A stretch of DNA of 64,000 bases from Aquirufa beregesia (GCF_011090385.1 NZ_SEWW01000003.1:273239-337238), one strand, 5' to 3'. Shown: positions 36,200 through 46,514, counted from the stretch's first letter. Program-made: numbers and translations. The notes: a model not told the origin generated them from the letters alone.

Positions 36200-38824
36200 A
36201 TGAAGAAATTTGTATACATCATACTAGGCGTGCTGGGTATCTGGCATTTGAGCTATTCCCAAGATCATAAAATGGAAATGATTCCAGGTAAGATGATTGA
36301 GGAATATACTCCTGAATTCACTAAAATAAAGCGTGAGCTTCCTGAAGGTTATACCCAAGAGATGCAAGACTGGGTAAGAAAAAAAAATATTGAAAGTAAA
36401 AGTACCCAAAATAGAACCTCCGCTAGTGCTGCCAAGTTTACCTTAAGTTTTGAATCTCCACCTCCCACAGAAGTGAGAGCTGTTTTTGAAAAAGCAGCAG
36501 AATCGTGGGCCGCAGTATTAAATTCAGATGTGGAAGTTAAGATACTTTGTCGCTGGCGGACTTTAGCTACGAACGTTTTGGGAAGTGCTGGCGCTACGGC
36601 CAACGTACGTAATTTCCCCGGTGCCGCCAAAGTGAACACCTATTATCCCATTGCTTTAGCAGAAAAAATGGCACATAAAAACCTGAATGGGACGGATTTT
36701 GATATAGTAGCTAATTTTAATGCGGATTATGCCAACTGGTACAAAGGACTGGATGGAGTGCCTACTATCAACCAAATCGATTTATACTCAGTTGTATTGC
36801 ACGAATTTGGACACGGCCTTGGATTTATTGGACAAGTGACGGTGGATAATTCTACAGCCTATTACATTTATCCAGGAATTTTTGATCAGTTCATGGTGAA
36901 TGGTGCAGGTACTAGCCTGACTGACACCCTATCCTTCAAAAATGATTCACCCGAGTTAAAAACGCAATTGACCTCGGCCAATTTATTCCTTAGTACCACC
37001 AAGCTATTGGCTGTTAATAAAGAGAAAGCGAAATTGTACGCCCCAACTACCTATACCCAAGGTTCATCCATCTACCACGTAGATGCCTCTAAATACCGCC
37101 CTAAGGACCCCAATGCTTTGATGACACCCAGTATTGCCAAAGGAGAAATTACGCGGGAATTGGGGACTATCGTGCCAGCGGCATTCAATGATTTTGGATG
37201 GTATTCTTCCAGTGTGGTTCCTACCGGAGATTTATTTACAGATTCAGAAGATGTGACTAAGGATTATGTGTTCACAGTCAAAGTATATTCAGACACCATT
37301 GTGAAGGATAATTCATTGAAATTGATGCTTTCTTCCGATGGAAATATCCAGAACGCGACCTCTCGGCCACTGACATTATCCGGAACGAGTTATTCCTATA
37401 CCTTACCCAAAGACACGAAATTAAGAACCATTGCCTATTATTGGGTAGCGGAAGAAGCCAGTGGAAAGAAATTTACCACACCTGCTCAAGCACCATTAAT
37501 TGCAGGAACCACCACCTCAAGTTATTATAAGTTTACGATCGGACAGGATACGGTGAAACCTGTCGCGATTTATTCCAATCCACTGAAATATGTTTTTTCT
37601 AATCAGACCAAAATAACCTTACCGACCTTATTGGCCAACGATAACATTGGTATAGATACCATATATATGGAATACAGTATTGGTTCTGGTGCTGTGGTCA
37701 AAACAGGATTTACCCATTCTACTACGGATGCTTTTAGCTATTCGGGGGTATTTAACTTTACGGCTGGCCAGATTAAGGCAGGTGATATCATTAAATATCG
37801 GGTGGTGGTCAAAGACAAAGCGAAGATTGCTAATTATGTCTATTTCCCTGCTACAGGTAACTACGAGTTTGTAGTCTTAACCTCCATGGATGCGGTCAAT
37901 AATTATAAAACGGATTTTGAAAGTAAGCCCACCGCTGATTTTTATTTGAAAGGCTTTGCCATCAATCAACCCGCTAATTTTACATCATTTGGTTTGAATA
38001 GTGAGCATCCTTATGCGAATGGTTCAGAAGAATCTTACGATAATTCGGGTGGTTCAGATAAGTTTACCAACAGTGATGCAATTTTATTAAAGCCTATTAT
38101 TGTGAGGGCTGATACCGCTAGAATCTTTTTTGATGAAGTGGTATTGGTAGAAACGGCGGAGACTACAGGGACTTCCTTTTTAAATGCAGATGGAACGCAG
38201 AACCGCTCTTTTTATGATTATGTCATTGTACAAGGTTCAAAAGACGAGGGGTTAACTTGGTATAATTTACGAGATGGATGGGATTCCAATGAGTATACCG
38301 AATGGCAAAAAGGGTGGGCTGGTACTAACGTGGATAAAAATGGGAATTCCATTTTGAAAGGCTCGGCTACCTTATACCAAAAAAGAGAAATTGATATATT
38401 GGGTTCGGGTAAATTTAACCCAGGAGATAAAGTATTATTACGTTTCCGCCTTCATTCCGACGTGGGGGCCTATGGTTGGGGCTGGGCGATTGATAATTTG
38501 AATATCCAAGGCGCGCAGGCTGTTACGCCACCTAAATTGGTCTTGGCCGTAGAAAATGGTACAGAAGCTAGCGGTTTATTGATACGACCAAATCCTAGTC
38601 AAGGTTTATTTCGGGTGCAATTGCCTTTGGAACAAATGGGTCAAAGCGTGGAGCTTAACGTGATTGATTTGCAAGGAAGAGTGCTTTATCAAGAAAATGT
38701 GACGGTGAGTGGGGCTATGTTGGATACCGAAATTCAGGCGGTAAATTGGCCAACAGGGACTTATTTTTGTATAGTCAAAACGGCCAAACAGCAATGGGTA
38801 AAACGCGTATTTTTACTGAAATAA
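36200..38824 (+). CDS. Secreted metzincin-like protein with type A T9SS sorting domain
   Basis: 874 residues with a signal peptide (VYIILGVLGIWHLSYSQ). The peptidase-like domain spans about residues 70-340, with VVLHEFGHGLGFIGQ. The first two His and the Glu of HExxHxxGxxH are present, but the third ligand position holds Gly. Ig-like/beta-sandwich domains follow (about 340-780), one with the WNSNE...RFRLHSDVGAYGWGWAIDN pattern of jelly-roll domains. The C-terminal 80 residues (PNPSQGLFRV ... PTGTYFCIVKT ... KRVFLLK) form a type A T9SS sorting domain. It should be secreted or anchored outside the cell. A link with the upstream SusCD pair as a supplier of peptides is inference. Confidence 0.85.
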   Translation: MKKFVYIILGVLGIWHLSYSQDHKMEMIPGKMIEEYTPEFTKIKRELPEGYTQEMQDWVRKKNIESKSTQNRTSASAAKFTLSFESPPPTEVRAVFEKAAESWAAVLNSDVEVKILCRWRTLATNVLGSAGATANVRNFPGAAKVNTYYPIALAEKMAHKNLNGTDFDIVANFNADYANWYKGLDGVPTINQIDLYSVVLHEFGHGLGFIGQVTVDNSTAYYIYPGIFDQFMVNGAGTSLTDTLSFKNDSPELKTQLTSANLFLSTTKLLAVNKEKAKLYAPTTYTQGSSIYHVDASKYRPKDPNALMTPSIAKGEITRELGTIVPAAFNDFGWYSSSVVPTGDLFTDSEDVTKDYVFTVKVYSDTIVKDNSLKLMLSSDGNIQNATSRPLTLSGTSYSYTLPKDTKLRTIAYYWVAEEASGKKFTTPAQAPLIAGTTTSSYYKFTIGQDTVKPVAIYSNPLKYVFSNQTKITLPTLLANDNIGIDTIYMEYSIGSGAVVKTGFTHSTTDAFSYSGVFNFTAGQIKAGDIIKYRVVVKDKAKIANYVYFPATGNYEFVVLTSMDAVNNYKTDFESKPTADFYLKGFAINQPANFTSFGLNSEHPYANGSEESYDNSGGSDKFTNSDAILLKPIIVRADTARIFFDEVVLVETAETTGTSFLNADGTQNRSFYDYVIVQGSKDEGLTWYNLRDGWDSNEYTEWQKGWAGTNVDKNGNSILKGSATLYQKREIDILGSGKFNPGDKVLLRFRLHSDVGAYGWGWAIDNLNIQGAQAVTPPKLVLAVENGTEASGLLIRPNPSQGLFRVQLPLEQMGQSVELNVIDLQGRVLYQENVTVSGAMLDTEIQAVNWPTGTYFCIVKTAKQQWVKRVFLLK

Positions 38825-38867
38825 ATATCAAATAGGGAATTAGTTTTCCATGCCACCTCTTTTTAAT

Positions 38868-38875
38868 TATCTTTG
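38868..38875 (+). promoter_or_regulatory. -7 box of the accD promoter
   Basis: TATCTTTG matches TAnnTTTG, 24 bases before the accD start codon. The -33 region (TTTTCC) is a poor match. Confidence 0.45.
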
Positions 38876-38898
38876 CAGTCCTTTAGAAAAAAGAAAAT

Positions 38899-39744
38899 AT
38901 GTCGTGGTTTACCAGAAAAGATAAGGGAATTCAAACTCCTACCGAATTCAAAAGAGAAGCTCCAGATGGTTTGTGGTATCAATGTCCTTCTTGCAAGAAG
39001 GCCATTCATACCAGAGAACATCGTTTATTTGCGTATACTTGTTCTAATTGCAATTATCACGAGAAAATAGGTTCTCAAGATTATTTTGAGTTGCTATTTG
39101 ATCAAACTCGATATACCGAATTAGATGCCTTAATGAGTTCAGGAGATCCATTGAATTTCGTGGATACCAAAAATTATCCTGATCGAGTAAAAGCGACTGA
39201 GTTAAAAACGGGTTTAAAAGATGCTGTTCGTTCCGCTTATGGAGAGATGAATGGTATGCGCATCACGGTAGCTGCTATGGATTTCAGTTTTATTGGAGGA
39301 TCCATGGGTTCCGTGGTTGGGGAGAAAATTGCTAGAGCCATTGATTATTCTTTGGAGCACAAGCAACCTTTCTTGATGATTTCACGTTCCGGTGGAGCTC
39401 GAATGATGGAAGCAGGTTTTTCTTTGATGCAAATGGCCAAAACTTCGGCTCGCTTGGCTTTATTGGATGAAGCCAAGATTCCTTATATATCCTTATTGAC
39501 AGATCCAACCACGGGTGGGGTAACAGCCTCTTTTGCCATGTTGGGAGATTTTAATATTGCAGAACCAGGAGCTTTGATTGGTTTTGCAGGACCACGCGTT
39601 ATTCGTGAAACAATTGGTAAAGATTTACCTAAAGGATTCCAAAGTGCCGATTTCGTATTGGAACATGGATTTTTGGATTTCATCGTAGATCGTAAAGACC
39701 TAAAAGATAAATTGACTTCTTTGTTGGGCATGGTGCAGAAATAA
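38899..39744 (+). CDS. accD: Acetyl-CoA carboxylase carboxyltransferase subunit beta
   Basis: 281 residues. The N-terminal zinc finger is complete: [10 protein letters not shown] and [11 protein letters not shown]. The carboxyltransferase core contains [27 protein letters not shown] (acyl-CoA binding) and [17 protein letters not shown]. With AccA it transfers carboxyl from biotin to acetyl-CoA, giving malonyl-CoA for fatty acid synthesis. accA and accBC are not in the window. It is monocistronic, ended by a strong bidirectional terminator. Confidence 0.96.
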   Translation: MSWFTRKDKGIQTPTEFKREAPDGLWYQCPSCKKAIHTREHRLFAYTCSNCNYHEKIGSQDYFELLFDQTRYTELDALMSSGDPLNFVDTKNYPDRVKATELKTGLKDAVRSAYGEMNGMRITVAAMDFSFIGGSMGSVVGEKIARAIDYSLEHKQPFLMISRSGGARMMEAGFSLMQMAKTSARLALLDEAKIPYISLLTDPTTGGVTASFAMLGDFNIAEPGALIGFAGPRVIRETIGKDLPKGFQSADFVLEHGFLDFIVDRKDLKDKLTSLLGMVQK

Positions 39745-39762
39745 TTCCCAAACAATCAACAT

Positions 39763-39798
39763 AAAAAAAGTCTCCCGAAATTTTCGGGAGACTTTTTT
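39763..39798. terminator. Bidirectional terminator between accD and the zinc-ribbon gene
   Basis: AAAAAAGTCTCCCGAAA pairs with TTTCGGGAGACTTTTTT around one base, with A and T tracts on both sides. It serves two convergent genes. Confidence 0.92.
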
Positions 39799-39799
39799 A

Positions 39800-40612
39800 T
39801 TATTCAGCAGCTGGAGCAGCAGGAGCGGCAACCGCTGCCTTGCTACGGCTTTTCTTTTCTTTCTCTGGAGGAGGAATAACGTCTTCCACTCCGGCAAAAA
39901 CACGACCACAGTGTTCGCACACGATGATTTTCTTTTTGTCTTTGATGTCCGTTTGTCTTTGTGGAGGTACAGAACTGAAACATCCACCACAAGCACCACG
40001 CTTCACCATTACTACGGCTAAACCGTTGCGTGCATTATCACGTAATTTCTCGTACGACTTAAATAAACGAGGATCAACTAGTTTCAAAGCTTTATCACGA
40101 TCTTTCATCGCTTTTTGCTCATCTTCCTCACTCTCGTTGATGATGACCTCTAATTCTTTTTGCTTTTGTTCTAAATCCTTTTTGCGTTCAAACAAAGTAG
40201 ATTCCACCGAAGCGATTTCATCATTTTTATTCAATACTTTGAAATCGATTTCTTTGATACGTTTATCAGCAATCTCCATTTCTAATCCTTGAAGTTCAAT
40301 TTCTTTCGAAATAGCTTCAAATTCACGGTTATTACGCACGTTCATTTGTTGCTCTTTGTACTTCACAATTAACTTGTCAGAATCCTTTTTAGAATTTTTG
40401 TAGTTAGAAATTTGCTCTTCAAAAGACGCGATTTCTTGTTGGAATTTAGACAAACGAGTCTCTAAACCCATAATCTCATCCTCTAAATCACGTACTTCTT
40501 CGGGTAAATCACCTCTAACTTTCTTGATATTATCTAAGGCTGAATCAATGGTCTGAAGCTTTAATAATGCTTCTAACTTTTGGGCAATCGTAGTTTCGGT
40601 AGCTGTAGCCAT
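39800..40612 (-). CDS. Coiled-coil protein with C4 zinc ribbon
   Basis: 270 residues. Residues about 10-185 are a long charged coiled coil (two antiparallel helices by composition). Residues about 200-240 hold two CxxC pairs, GACGGCF and VCEHCGR, forming a zinc ribbon of the zf-RING_7 / DUF164 type. The C-terminal tail is Lys then Ala/Pro rich. The family is conserved in bacteria and its role is uncertain; a nucleic-acid or ribosome-associated role has been suggested for relatives. It lies 40 bases downstream of the Nif3-like gene, an association seen in many genomes. Confidence 0.85.
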   Translation of the reverse strand: MATATETTIAQKLEALLKLQTIDSALDNIKKVRGDLPEEVRDLEDEIMGLETRLSKFQQEIASFEEQISNYKNSKKDSDKLIVKYKEQQMNVRNNREFEAISKEIELQGLEMEIADKRIKEIDFKVLNKNDEIASVESTLFERKKDLEQKQKELEVIINESEEDEQKAMKDRDKALKLVDPRLFKSYEKLRDNARNGLAVVMVKRGACGGCFSSVPPQRQTDIKDKKKIIVCEHCGRVFAGVEDVIPPPEKEKKSRSKAAVAAPAAPAAE

Positions 40613-40652
40613 TATTATTGTTACGTTTGAAAGTGTCTAACTCTCTTTATTC

Positions 40653-41744
40653 TTATGCATACCTGACCGGATTGGTCAAGGTCTCGCTTTTCAGAACGGC
40701 AAAATTACTAAAAATATTTGACAAATAAGCATGGATAGCATCCTTTATCATAACTTCCGATTCATAATGCCCTATATCACAAAGCATGCAGGTATTTTCG
40801 CCATCAAAGAATTCATGATATTTTAAATCACCTGTCAAGAATACATCCGCTCCTTGTCGTTTGGCCTCTGGGATTAAAAAACTTCCCGCTCCACCGCATA
40901 GCGCTACTTTCTTGATTTCTTTTTTCAATAGTGGTGTATGCCGTATAGCCGATAGACCCAGTGATTTCTTGACAAATTGGATAAAATCCTTCCCCGACAT
41001 AGCCTCGCTTAACTCGCCGATAAAACCGGCACCCACTTCACTCCAGCGGTTAGCTAAGGAATGAATAAAATAGGCTACTTCTTCATATGGGTGCACTTTT
41101 TTCAATGTACTTATGATGCTGGATTCCAAATGACTAGGGAAAATCATATCCACTTTCACTTCTTGCACTTCAGTGGCCATGCCTTGTAGGCCTATCACCG
41201 GATTTGCCTCAGCTGATGGCGTAAATCTACCTAGGCCTTCTGCGGCAAAACTACATTCAGCATATTCGCCTATATTTCCTGCACCAGCCGCATGGAGGGC
41301 ATTCCTGACTTCTTCTTGCTGAGCTATGGGAACATAATAACTGATTTGTTTTAAGGCATTTTCAGCGGGCAACAGGACCTTCCCTTTCACCCCTAATTGT
41401 TGGGCTAAATGATAGGACACTCCTTTCGGAGCATGGTCTAAGTTGGTATGAGAAGCATAGAGGGCTACGGAATGTTGAATGGCTTTGATGACCGTTCTTT
41501 CCACATAATTTTTCCCTGTCAGTGATTTGAGACCCTTAAACACGATGGGGTGGTGCGAAATGATCACATTGCAGCCTTTTTGAATAGCTTCGTCGACCAC
41601 CTCCTCCGTACAATCCAAACTGATTAAAACACCTGTTACTTCCGTAGCAGGGTCTCCAACCAACAATCCGGCATTATCATAGGATTCTTGCCAGGCCAAA
41701 GGTGCCCATTGTTCCATACTGCGGCAAACGTCTGCAAGCTTCAT
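40653..41744 (-). CDS. Nif3-like dinuclear metal centre protein
   Basis: 363 residues, the long form with an inserted middle domain (about 125-235) as in Bacteroidota and Firmicutes. Metal-ligand motifs are ISHHPIVFKGLK, SHTNLDHAPKGV and, near the C-terminus, LTGDLKYHEF and DIGHYESE. It may be a GTP cyclohydrolase I type 2-like hydrolase; the true substrate is unknown. A TACCTTTG box lies 19 bases upstream of the ATG. It is in an operon with the zinc-ribbon gene. Confidence 0.92.
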   Translation of the reverse strand: MKLADVCRSMEQWAPLAWQESYDNAGLLVGDPATEVTGVLISLDCTEEVVDEAIQKGCNVIISHHPIVFKGLKSLTGKNYVERTVIKAIQHSVALYASHTNLDHAPKGVSYHLAQQLGVKGKVLLPAENALKQISYYVPIAQQEEVRNALHAAGAGNIGEYAECSFAAEGLGRFTPSAEANPVIGLQGMATEVQEVKVDMIFPSHLESSIISTLKKVHPYEEVAYFIHSLANRWSEVGAGFIGELSEAMSGKDFIQFVKKSLGLSAIRHTPLLKKEIKKVALCGGAGSFLIPEAKRQGADVFLTGDLKYHEFFDGENTCMLCDIGHYESEVMIKDAIHAYLSNIFSNFAVLKSETLTNPVRYA

Positions 41745-41762
41745 ATTCTTTTTTTAGTGTAC

Positions 41763-41770
41763 CAAAGGTA
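41763..41770 (-). promoter_or_regulatory. -7 box of the Nif3-like gene promoter
   Basis: TACCTTTG on the minus strand is a perfect TAnnTTTG and implies a leader of about 12 bases. No good -33 element was found at 19-20 bases. Confidence 0.5.
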
Positions 41771-41841
41771 AAATTCTTTCGGGAGCTTTGAAAAAAATGG
41801 CTATATTTAAGCAGATAAACCCTATCTAATTAAGTTAAAAT

Positions 41842-42282
41842 ATGCGATGTAGACCGGCCATAGTGATTATGGAAAATGATCATGTATTATTAATGCGCTA
41901 CCAATTTGGCTCAGGAATGGTGTATAATTTCCCAGGTGGAAATCCAGATCCTGGAGAAATTTTCCCAGAAACAATAATTAGAGAATGTAGTGAAGAGTTA
42001 GCTGTCGAAGTAGAAGTAGGTAGCATGCTGTTGATGGCGGAAATTCCTAGTCAAGAGGAGAAAAAAAGCTCCTTGCATATTCTTTTTGAGGGTAAAATTG
42101 TTTCAGGAATACCCCTCTTACAAGCTCAAGAAACCACGGCCCAAGAAATTTGTTGGATTCCAATTGCTCAGTTATCCAGCCTTCATTTATACCCGAACGT
42201 AGGGGTGGCTTTGCAAGATTTAATTTTCTTACAAAAGAAAGGAGCATACCTCGGGGCTATTCAACAGCCTTGGGTGGATTAG
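41842..42282 (+). CDS. NUDIX hydrolase
   Basis: 146 residues with an intact NUDIX box: GGNPDPGE, then seven residues, then RECSEELAV (G-x5-E-x7-REUxEE present). It should hydrolyse a nucleoside diphosphate linked to another group; the substrate is unknown. Its last 26 bases overlap the end of the convergent sodium:solute symporter gene. Confidence 0.88.
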   Translation: MRCRPAIVIMENDHVLLMRYQFGSGMVYNFPGGNPDPGEIFPETIIRECSEELAVEVEVGSMLLMAEIPSQEEKKSSLHILFEGKIVSGIPLLQAQETTAQEICWIPIAQLSSLHLYPNVGVALQDLIFLQKKGAYLGAIQQPWVD

Positions 42283-43645
42283 GCCACACATAGGTCCCTA
42301 GCAGTAATCCAAGCAAACTGGCAGCTAGTCCTGGCCAAATCGATGGGATGTCTGATGGGGCAACAAACTGAAAATAGGCCCAAACGCCTAAGCCCAGTAT
42401 CATACTCAGATGGCTCCCCATTGAACTGGCTTTTTTCCACCATAAGCCAGCATTCAGCGGTATAAATAAAGAGACTAAGCCAAATGCCGAGGATTCGCCT
42501 ACGAGCTCAAAAATATTTTGCCTTTTAACGGCCATGTAGATACATGATAGGGTGACTAATACCACCGACAGTCGAATGATGCGCAATACTTTTTGATCCG
42601 AAGGGTTTTTCAACATCGGTTTAATCAAGTTTTCTCCTAGCACCGAAGCTGGAGCCAAAATGGCACCACTGGTGGTGCTCAATAAGGCCGAAAGCAATGC
42701 CCCCAAAAATAAAATTTGCACTCCCGTAGGGGTGAATTTCATGACCAGATGAGGGATTAAGAGCATGTCGTCCGATAATAAACTAGGGTACAAACTCACC
42801 CCTAAAAAGGCGATCATCAAAGGTAAAATGGCCACAGTTAAATACATGATGCCTGCTGAAAAACTGGCAATTCCTGCCACATGGGCTGATTTGGCCGACA
42901 TCACTCGTTGGAATATGTCTTGTTGCGGAATAGACCCTAAACCTATAGTAACCCACGCAGCTACATAGCTGAGCCAGGAAGTGGCATCGTGTTTTTGGGG
43001 AGTGAATTTGAAAAAGTCGACGTCCTGACGCTGTATGATTGCCCCTAGATCGGGAGTTTTTTGATACAGTAAAAAAGTTAAAAATGCCAATCCAATGATG
43101 AGGATGATATTATGTAAAAAGTCGGTGATGGAAATGGACCACATTCCTCCTAGCAAGGTATAGGTCATGACTAAGAGAGCACCCAGTACAATGCCCCATT
43201 CGGTACTGATGGGCAAAAGTAAGTGTAAGGTCAGTCCTAAGGCCACCAGCTGTGCCGATATCCAACCAAAATAGGAGGGAACCATCACCAAAGCAGAAAG
43301 CTTTTCGGAGAAATTGCCAAATCTTTGTCGGAAATAATCACTAAACGTCAATACTTTTAAGGGGTATAATTTACGGGCATAGACTGTCCCCACAATGACT
43401 AAACCCAAAGCAGCTCCGAAAGGCTCTTCAATGATCGATAATACACCTCCGTGTACAAATTCCCTAGGAGCTCCTAGAATGGTCTCAGATCCAAACCAGG
43501 TAGCAAAGGTGACCATGGTAGCTAAGGCGAATGGAAGGTTTCTTCCTGCCAAAACAAAATCTTGGGTGGTATGCACTTTTTTACTCGCCCACCAGCCCAC
43601 CGCCAGGTTCAATGCCAAATAAAAAAGTACAAATGCGATTAACAT
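42257..43645 (-). CDS. Sodium:solute symporter family transporter
   Basis: About 462 residues from MLIAFVLFYLALN at 43645; an ATG 18 codons upstream would put a basic stretch before the first membrane helix and is less likely. About 13 membrane segments are visible. The motif GRNLPFALATMVTFATWFGSETILGA in helices 1-2 and FSDYFRQRFG are features of the SSS family, including the sodium-site region. The transported solute is unknown. It is divergent from the PBP4-type gene. Confidence 0.88.
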   Translation of the reverse strand: MLIAFVLFYLALNLAVGWWASKKVHTTQDFVLAGRNLPFALATMVTFATWFGSETILGAPREFVHGGVLSIIEEPFGAALGLVIVGTVYARKLYPLKVLTFSDYFRQRFGNFSEKLSALVMVPSYFGWISAQLVALGLTLHLLLPISTEWGIVLGALLVMTYTLLGGMWSISITDFLHNIILIIGLAFLTFLLYQKTPDLGAIIQRQDVDFFKFTPQKHDATSWLSYVAAWVTIGLGSIPQQDIFQRVMSAKSAHVAGIASFSAGIMYLTVAILPLMIAFLGVSLYPSLLSDDMLLIPHLVMKFTPTGVQILFLGALLSALLSTTSGAILAPASVLGENLIKPMLKNPSDQKVLRIIRLSVVLVTLSCIYMAVKRQNIFELVGESSAFGLVSLFIPLNAGLWWKKASSMGSHLSMILGLGVWAYFQFVAPSDIPSIWPGLAASLLGLLLGTYVWPNPPKAVE

Positions 43646-43720
43646 GTTGAAAAGAATGAGCTTAAAAATACGTAATTTTCGCTTAAGCTTCCCAATCACC
43701 TCAGCCTTTCACCTATGTTT

Positions 43721-44989
43721 ATGAAAAGTCCGGCTTACTTATTGTTTTTCTTGACTGGCCTGTTTTTTACTTCTTGCCAAACAGCTAAAATCAAAAAAGC
43801 ATATGTACAATCCGGACTTAATCAATTACATACAGGCATTCTCATTCAGGATCAAAATGGAAAGATGGTGTTTTCCCAACAAGCAGAACAGTATTTTATG
43901 CCGGCATCCAATGCTAAATTACTGACCTTTCTTTTAGCCAAAACTATACTGCCAGATTCAATTCCTGCTTTTGCTTATCAAGAGCAAGGAGATAGCTTGT
44001 ATTTTTGGGGAACGGGTGATCCATCAACTTTACATGCCAAATTAAAGAATAAGGCAATGTTGGATTTTTTACAAGCTTCACAAAAAAACTTGGTCTATGC
44101 AGATGATGCTAAACTAACCCTTCCTCAAGGAGCGGGCTGGGCTTGGGATGATTATCAAGATTATTATGCGGCTGAAATTTCTACTTTACCTCTGTATGAG
44201 AACTTAGCCCATTTTACTAATCTGGGCCATGCTTGGAAGGTTCATCCTTCCTTTTTTCAATCCAGCATGAGCATCACATCCGAAAAAGATGCTTCACGAG
44301 ATAGAACAAGTAATCAATTTCGCCTCCCTGCACCTGATGCCAAATCTTCCCCCAAAAGCATCACGATTCCTTATATCACTTCCCCGACTTTGACGGCCCA
44401 ATTATTGTCAGATACCTTACATAAAACGGTTCATTACCGAGCAGTCAAACGTGATTCACTTCAATCGAAATTGGTTTATGCTGGAAAGCTGGATAGTTTG
44501 TTGGTGCCACTGCTTCATTACAGCGATAATATGGTGGGGGAGCAATTGATTTATTTGATGGGAGCCCAAAAAGGCTGGAATGGGCCCACGGCTAACATCA
44601 TCCAAAAATTAATGCAAGAGCCTAGCTTTGAGTTTTTGAAGGAGGTCAAATGGGTGGATGGTTCAGGCTTATCCCGCTATAATTTATTTCGCCCGAAGGA
44701 CATGATAATGATTTTACAAAAACTCCAGGATCGGCTTATGGAATCCCAGTGGAAATTCCTTTTGCCTGAATTAGGTAAATCGGGGACTTTGAAATCCATG
44801 AAATTGGCCAATCCTCAATCACATGCCTGGGCTAAATCAGGGTCCTTTGGAAATACCTATAATTTGTCGGGGTATTACCAAAATGCCCATGGTAAACGGT
44901 ATCTATTTACCATCATGACCAATTTGGCCAATCAATCCGTGAGTGTCAACAAAAAACAAATCTTGGCGTTTTTGAATGTCTTAAACTAG
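43721..44989 (+). CDS. PBP4-type D-alanyl-D-alanine carboxypeptidase/endopeptidase lipoprotein
   Basis: About 422 residues. The N-terminus is a lipoprotein signal (LFFLTGLFFTSC). The penicillin-binding motifs are SNAK (SxxK, about residue 63), SDN in LLHYSDNMVGEQ, and KSG in WAKSGSFGNTYNLSGYY. The spacing fits the S13 family. It cleaves the terminal D-Ala or the peptide cross-bridge of peptidoglycan in the periplasm. It is shorter than E. coli DacB, and the inserted domains after SxxK are reduced. Confidence 0.88.
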   Translation: MKSPAYLLFFLTGLFFTSCQTAKIKKAYVQSGLNQLHTGILIQDQNGKMVFSQQAEQYFMPASNAKLLTFLLAKTILPDSIPAFAYQEQGDSLYFWGTGDPSTLHAKLKNKAMLDFLQASQKNLVYADDAKLTLPQGAGWAWDDYQDYYAAEISTLPLYENLAHFTNLGHAWKVHPSFFQSSMSITSEKDASRDRTSNQFRLPAPDAKSSPKSITIPYITSPTLTAQLLSDTLHKTVHYRAVKRDSLQSKLVYAGKLDSLLVPLLHYSDNMVGEQLIYLMGAQKGWNGPTANIIQKLMQEPSFEFLKEVKWVDGSGLSRYNLFRPKDMIMILQKLQDRLMESQWKFLLPELGKSGTLKSMKLANPQSHAWAKSGSFGNTYNLSGYYQNAHGKRYLFTIMTNLANQSVSVNKKQILAFLNVLN

Positions 44990-45015
44990 GAGAGATTATC
45001 CAAACCTTGGAGGGC

Positions 45016-46254
45016 TCATCCATCGTTTTCCGATAGAATATTATGGATGGCATAGGCTTGTAATCCTAAGATTTTGGCCGATTCACCCAGTTCAGAAATT
45101 TCCACATGTAAATTCTCTTTATAATCGGCTAGGCAATATTTGTAGATGGCTTGTTCGATTGGATTACTTATAAATTTACCAGCATTGGCCAAAACACCAT
45201 TGATAATAATGGACTTGGGGTTTAGTAGATGAACGGCTATGGCCAGCACTTTTCCCATTTCATTCCCCATTTCTTGTAGTAAGTCAATAGCTAATTCATC
45301 TCCTCGATTGGCTGCATCTATGACCATTTCGATATCAATTTTTTCCAGATTCTCCTTAGTCAGCAATGAAACGTGTCCTTCTTTGATGAGTTCTTTGATT
45401 CTCTTAACTAAATAAGAAGCTTTTGTTACCGTGTCCAAGCAACCAACTTTTCCACAATAACATAATTCACCTTGGGGTTTCACTTGAATATGGGCCAATT
45501 CACCCGCAAATCCAGATTCTCCCAGTACCACTTGGCCATTGACTAATAAACCAAAACCCACACCATTCCAATCCATATTGACGGTGATGGCATGTTGGAT
45601 ATTTTGGGCAAGGCCAAAATGATGTTCACCTAATGTGATGGCCTTGGTGTCATTGATAACATAGGTATTGACGTGGAGCAAATTTTTAAGCTCATAAGGT
45701 AGGCTTTTACCCTTAGTGCAAATATGGGGATAGGTGTAATTGATACCTGTTTTAGGATTGATTAATCCAGGCATGGATATGCTAATCGCTTCCAGGTTAG
45801 AAATCTTACAGGGCGAGGCTTGAAGAATAGTATGTATTTCCTGAGTAAGGGATTCGATAATGGGTTTGTTTTCTATTACGAAGGGGATAGATTGACTAAA
45901 AATCACCTCATTATGTAAATTTAAGATATAGGCTTTACTGGCATAGGTGTTCATGTCCAATGCCATGACATACCTTTCATGGGGACTGAGTCCATATAAA
46001 GCGGGTTTTCGGCCTAGCTGAACTTCAGCAGGCCCAATCTCTACAATCCATTTTTCACTGATTAACTCTTCAATCAAACTGGTTACTGATGGAACACTGG
46101 TATGGACGTGTTTGGTCAGTTGAGCAATCGTGAAATGACCATAATCATAAAGTTGTTGAAGAAGCTTTCTTTTAAGCTTGTTTTTTTTAAGGTCAACAAT
46201 GGATTCTTTTTCGACATGTTCACTTTCAGAAGTTGATTTAAACAAATCTGACAT
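45016..46254 (-). CDS. ROK family transcriptional regulator
   Basis: 412 residues. Residues 25-95 form a winged helix-turn-helix (HFTIAQLTKHVHTSVPSVTS). Residues 100-400 form the ROK sugar-kinase-like domain, with a zinc site CYCGKVGCLDT (the usual final Glu is Asp) and GFAGELAHIQV. Members repress sugar-use genes and respond to a sugar or sugar phosphate. The neighbours (PBP4-type gene, amino acid permease) are not obvious targets. The 260 bases upstream may hold its operator. Confidence 0.88.
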   Translation of the reverse strand: MSDLFKSTSESEHVEKESIVDLKKNKLKRKLLQQLYDYGHFTIAQLTKHVHTSVPSVTSLIEELISEKWIVEIGPAEVQLGRKPALYGLSPHERYVMALDMNTYASKAYILNLHNEVIFSQSIPFVIENKPIIESLTQEIHTILQASPCKISNLEAISISMPGLINPKTGINYTYPHICTKGKSLPYELKNLLHVNTYVINDTKAITLGEHHFGLAQNIQHAITVNMDWNGVGFGLLVNGQVVLGESGFAGELAHIQVKPQGELCYCGKVGCLDTVTKASYLVKRIKELIKEGHVSLLTKENLEKIDIEMVIDAANRGDELAIDLLQEMGNEMGKVLAIAVHLLNPKSIIINGVLANAGKFISNPIEQAIYKYCLADYKENLHVEISELGESAKILGLQAYAIHNILSENDG

Positions 46255-46514
46255 AATTAGTAGCTTATAAATGGGTTCAAATAGATAGAACTAAGTCTTA
46301 ATCTGGGCATTTTAGGCTTAAAATTTAACTAAATATAAGCAATTCATGGAAATCTGTTATAGAACTATTGAAAATCAACAAGTTAAGCTATGATTTAGGT
46401 AGAATATCCAGCTAATCCTGCCTGTGTATTTAAAATTACTCATTCATTTTGATCTTAAAAACGGGTCATTCAGCAAGAAGAATTCGGTTTGTGGAACCCA
46501 ATAGCATCGTTTTC
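46255..46514. other. Intergenic region upstream of the ROK regulator
   Basis: 260 bases, AT-rich, without an ORF or an obvious terminator. It must carry the ROK promoter. No clear TAnnTTTG box or long palindrome was found by eye. Confidence 0.4.
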
